Below are positions 52,293-53,401 of a stretch of DNA of 53,401 nt, piece after piece. Made by a program: the position numbers and the translations under genes. This DNA is from Candidatus Sulfopaludibacter sp. SbA3 (lineage in GTDB: Bacteria > Pseudomonadota > Alphaproteobacteria > Caulobacterales > Hyphomonadaceae), in assembly GCA_945913285.1 (NCBI GenBank), contig CAMEDD010000020.1, forward strand, positions 1-53,401. Direction: 5' to 3'. Positions within the stretch are counted from its first letter, which is position 1. Every line of letters starts with the position of its first letter. The notes beneath the pieces are model-generated. The model saw only the letters and a program-made list of their open reading frames with translations, had not been told where the DNA came from and did no database searches.

Positions 52293-52979
52293 ATGATCAA
52301 GGCGAACGGCATTCATCACATAGCGATCATGGCAGCGGATATACGCGAGCATATCGCGTTCTTCTCGGACGTGATGGGCTTCCAGCTTTCGGCGCTGTTC
52401 GACATGCACGGCGTGCCGGGCGGCGTGCACGCATTCCTGCATATGGACGACCATTCCTATTTCTCGGTGGTGCAGTTGCCGGCAGTGAAGGATATCCCGA
52501 TCCAGCTTGGCGTGACCCATGCGGGCACCGGCGCGGGCCCCTCTGCCCCCGGAACGATGCAGCACCTCGCCTTCCGGGTCGATACCTTGGACGATCTGCT
52601 TGCAATCCGCGACCGGATCCGCACCAAGGGCGTCAACGTGATCGGCCCGCTCGACCATGCGATGTGCCACTCGATTTATTTTGCCGGGCCGGACCAGATG
52701 ACCCTGGAAGTCGCCTGCTCGACCCTGCCGATCGATCCGCGCGCCTGGATTGACCCGGCCGTCGTTGCAAAGGTTGGCATCACGCCTGCAGAGCTCGAAA
52801 CCTTTACCCACCCGGACCCTTATGCAGGCGAAGGCGGCGCGGTGAAACAGCCGCCCTACGATCCGGCGAAACCGCATCAGGCCTATCCGGAGCCGATGTA
52901 CAAGGCGATGATCGCGGCGCCCGATGATGTGATCCTCAAGACCACGAAGTTCGAACCACCGGTCAAAGTTCTGAACTGA
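52293..52979 (+). CDS. VOC family (glyoxalase/extradiol dioxygenase-like) protein
   Basis: 228 residues of the vicinal-oxygen-chelate fold, with likely metal ligands in GIHHIAIM (N-terminal His), MQHLAFRV (second His) and LEVACS (Glu). The layout (beta-alpha-beta-beta-beta modules repeated) is that of a glyoxalase/ring-cleavage enzyme; no substrate can be named. The C-terminal 60 residues (PYDPAKPHQAYPEPMYKAM) are Pro/Lys-rich and not part of the fold. GGGAGGAACG precedes the ATG at 52293. The divergent alpha/beta hydrolase may act in the same catabolic route (inference). Confidence 0.87.
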   Translation: MIKANGIHHIAIMAADIREHIAFFSDVMGFQLSALFDMHGVPGGVHAFLHMDDHSYFSVVQLPAVKDIPIQLGVTHAGTGAGPSAPGTMQHLAFRVDTLDDLLAIRDRIRTKGVNVIGPLDHAMCHSIYFAGPDQMTLEVACSTLPIDPRAWIDPAVVAKVGITPAELETFTHPDPYAGEGGAVKQPPYDPAKPHQAYPEPMYKAMIAAPDDVILKTTKFEPPVKVLN

Positions 52980-53103
52980 CGCGGACCGGGCGCACGCTGG
53001 CGGACACCTGCGTGGCAGAAACCGGGTGCAGGGAGTGGTTGGCCTGCAGATTGCAGTAAAAGGCGCTGTCATTCCGTCTCGTGGTCGCCGGAGGCCCATC
53101 AAC

Positions 53104-53401
53104 CATGCCGAAAACCGACACATCGCCTGCCCATGAGGCGCGCAAGCCGACCGATGCCGACCGGTTTGTAGGCCAGCGCCTGCGTCAGGGCCGCCGCGAA
53201 CTCGGCCTCACGCAGGAAGCGCCCGCCGCGCTGCTCGGCGTGACGTTCCAGCAGATCCAGAAATACGAAGCTGGCCATAGCCGCATGTCGGCAGGGCGCC
53301 TCCTTGAAATCGCGCAGGCACTCGGGCGCCCGATCGGCTGGTTCTACGAGCCCTTCGAGATTGCCGAGAATGCCGACGGCGCCCGCGGCCGCGACCTGCA
53401 G
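53104..53401 (+). CDS. XRE-family helix-turn-helix regulator, cut by window edge
   Basis: 99 codons are visible from ATG 53104; the frame is open at the window edge. The HTH domain spans about 22-80: FVGQRLRQGRRELGLTQEA, LLGVTFQQIQKYEAGHSRM, GRLLEIAQALGRPIGWFYEP. This QxxKYE type is common in alphaproteobacterial XRE regulators of the SinR-like class. A GGAGG lies about 10 bp before the start. The 125 bp between it and the VOC gene shows no clear terminator. Confidence 0.88.

Overview
The window looks like a chromosomal core segment from a high-GC alphaproteobacterium, most likely Hyphomonadaceae/Caulobacterales. I infer this from gene content and order: petABC; a cca/DUF6111/NUDIX/DUF1285 cluster divergent from a moxR/DUF58/DUF4159 operon; a cysG-DUF2849-cysI-DUF934-cysH sulfite operon; sucCDAB; rlmH-rsfS; and a protein resembling the polar landmark TipN. 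No rRNA, tRNA, CRISPR array, insertion sequence or prophage gene was seen. No gene-free gap exceeds about 300 bases.

Layout, left to right. 1-4.2 kb: end of a small membrane-protein gene, mtnP, and the cytochrome bc1 operon petA-petB-petC (minus strand) with a clear terminator. 4.4-6.6 kb: hemF, a damaged AbrB/Doc toxin-antitoxin pair, tspO. 6.6-9.5 kb: minus-strand DUF1285-NUDIX-DUF6111-cca. 9.5-16.7 kb: a tightly overlapping plus-strand operon moxR / unknown secreted protein / DUF58 / BatA-DUF4159 / VWA-like membrane protein. 16.7-19.6 kb: AmpG-like transporter, GNAT, acyltransferase. 19.8-24.0 kb: single-domain receiver, rhomboid, zapE, rpoH, SpoU-type methyltransferase. 24.0-29.3 kb: assimilatory sulfite reduction and siroheme genes with a GST gene inside the operon, divergent from a LysR regulator. 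30.3-35.2 kb: TipN-like coiled-coil protein, a 46-residue membrane protein, Hpt protein, chorismate mutase, an unknown protein, yghU. 35.3-42.2 kb: sucC-sucD-sucA-sucB with a promoter candidate and a terminator. 42.3-47.6 kb: MFS transporter, PhoD-like lipoprotein, DUF2306 protein divergent from a membrane LytTR regulator, membrane-anchored TAXI protein. 47.6-53.4 kb: rsfS-rlmH, BON lipoprotein, gshB, a small exported protein, a divergent alpha/beta-hydrolase/VOC pair, and the start of an XRE regulator.

Most genes are housekeeping: respiration, haem, the TCA cycle, sulfur assimilation, glutathione, ribosome maturation and heat shock. The observations most worth checking are at the regulatory and small scale. 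One base change explains loss of both the antitoxin stop and the toxin start at an ATGA overlap. The Shine-Dalgarno sequence of the PhoD-like gene lies inside a near-perfect stem. A rho-independent terminator for rpoH is embedded in the coding sequence of the next gene. A near-palindromic TTCGCGAA repeat lies before the LytTR gene. Perfect hairpins occur after rlmH and between sucD and sucA. I saw no clearly novel defence or mobile system. The closest to an uncharacterised system is the moxR operon with its extra 128-residue secreted protein.
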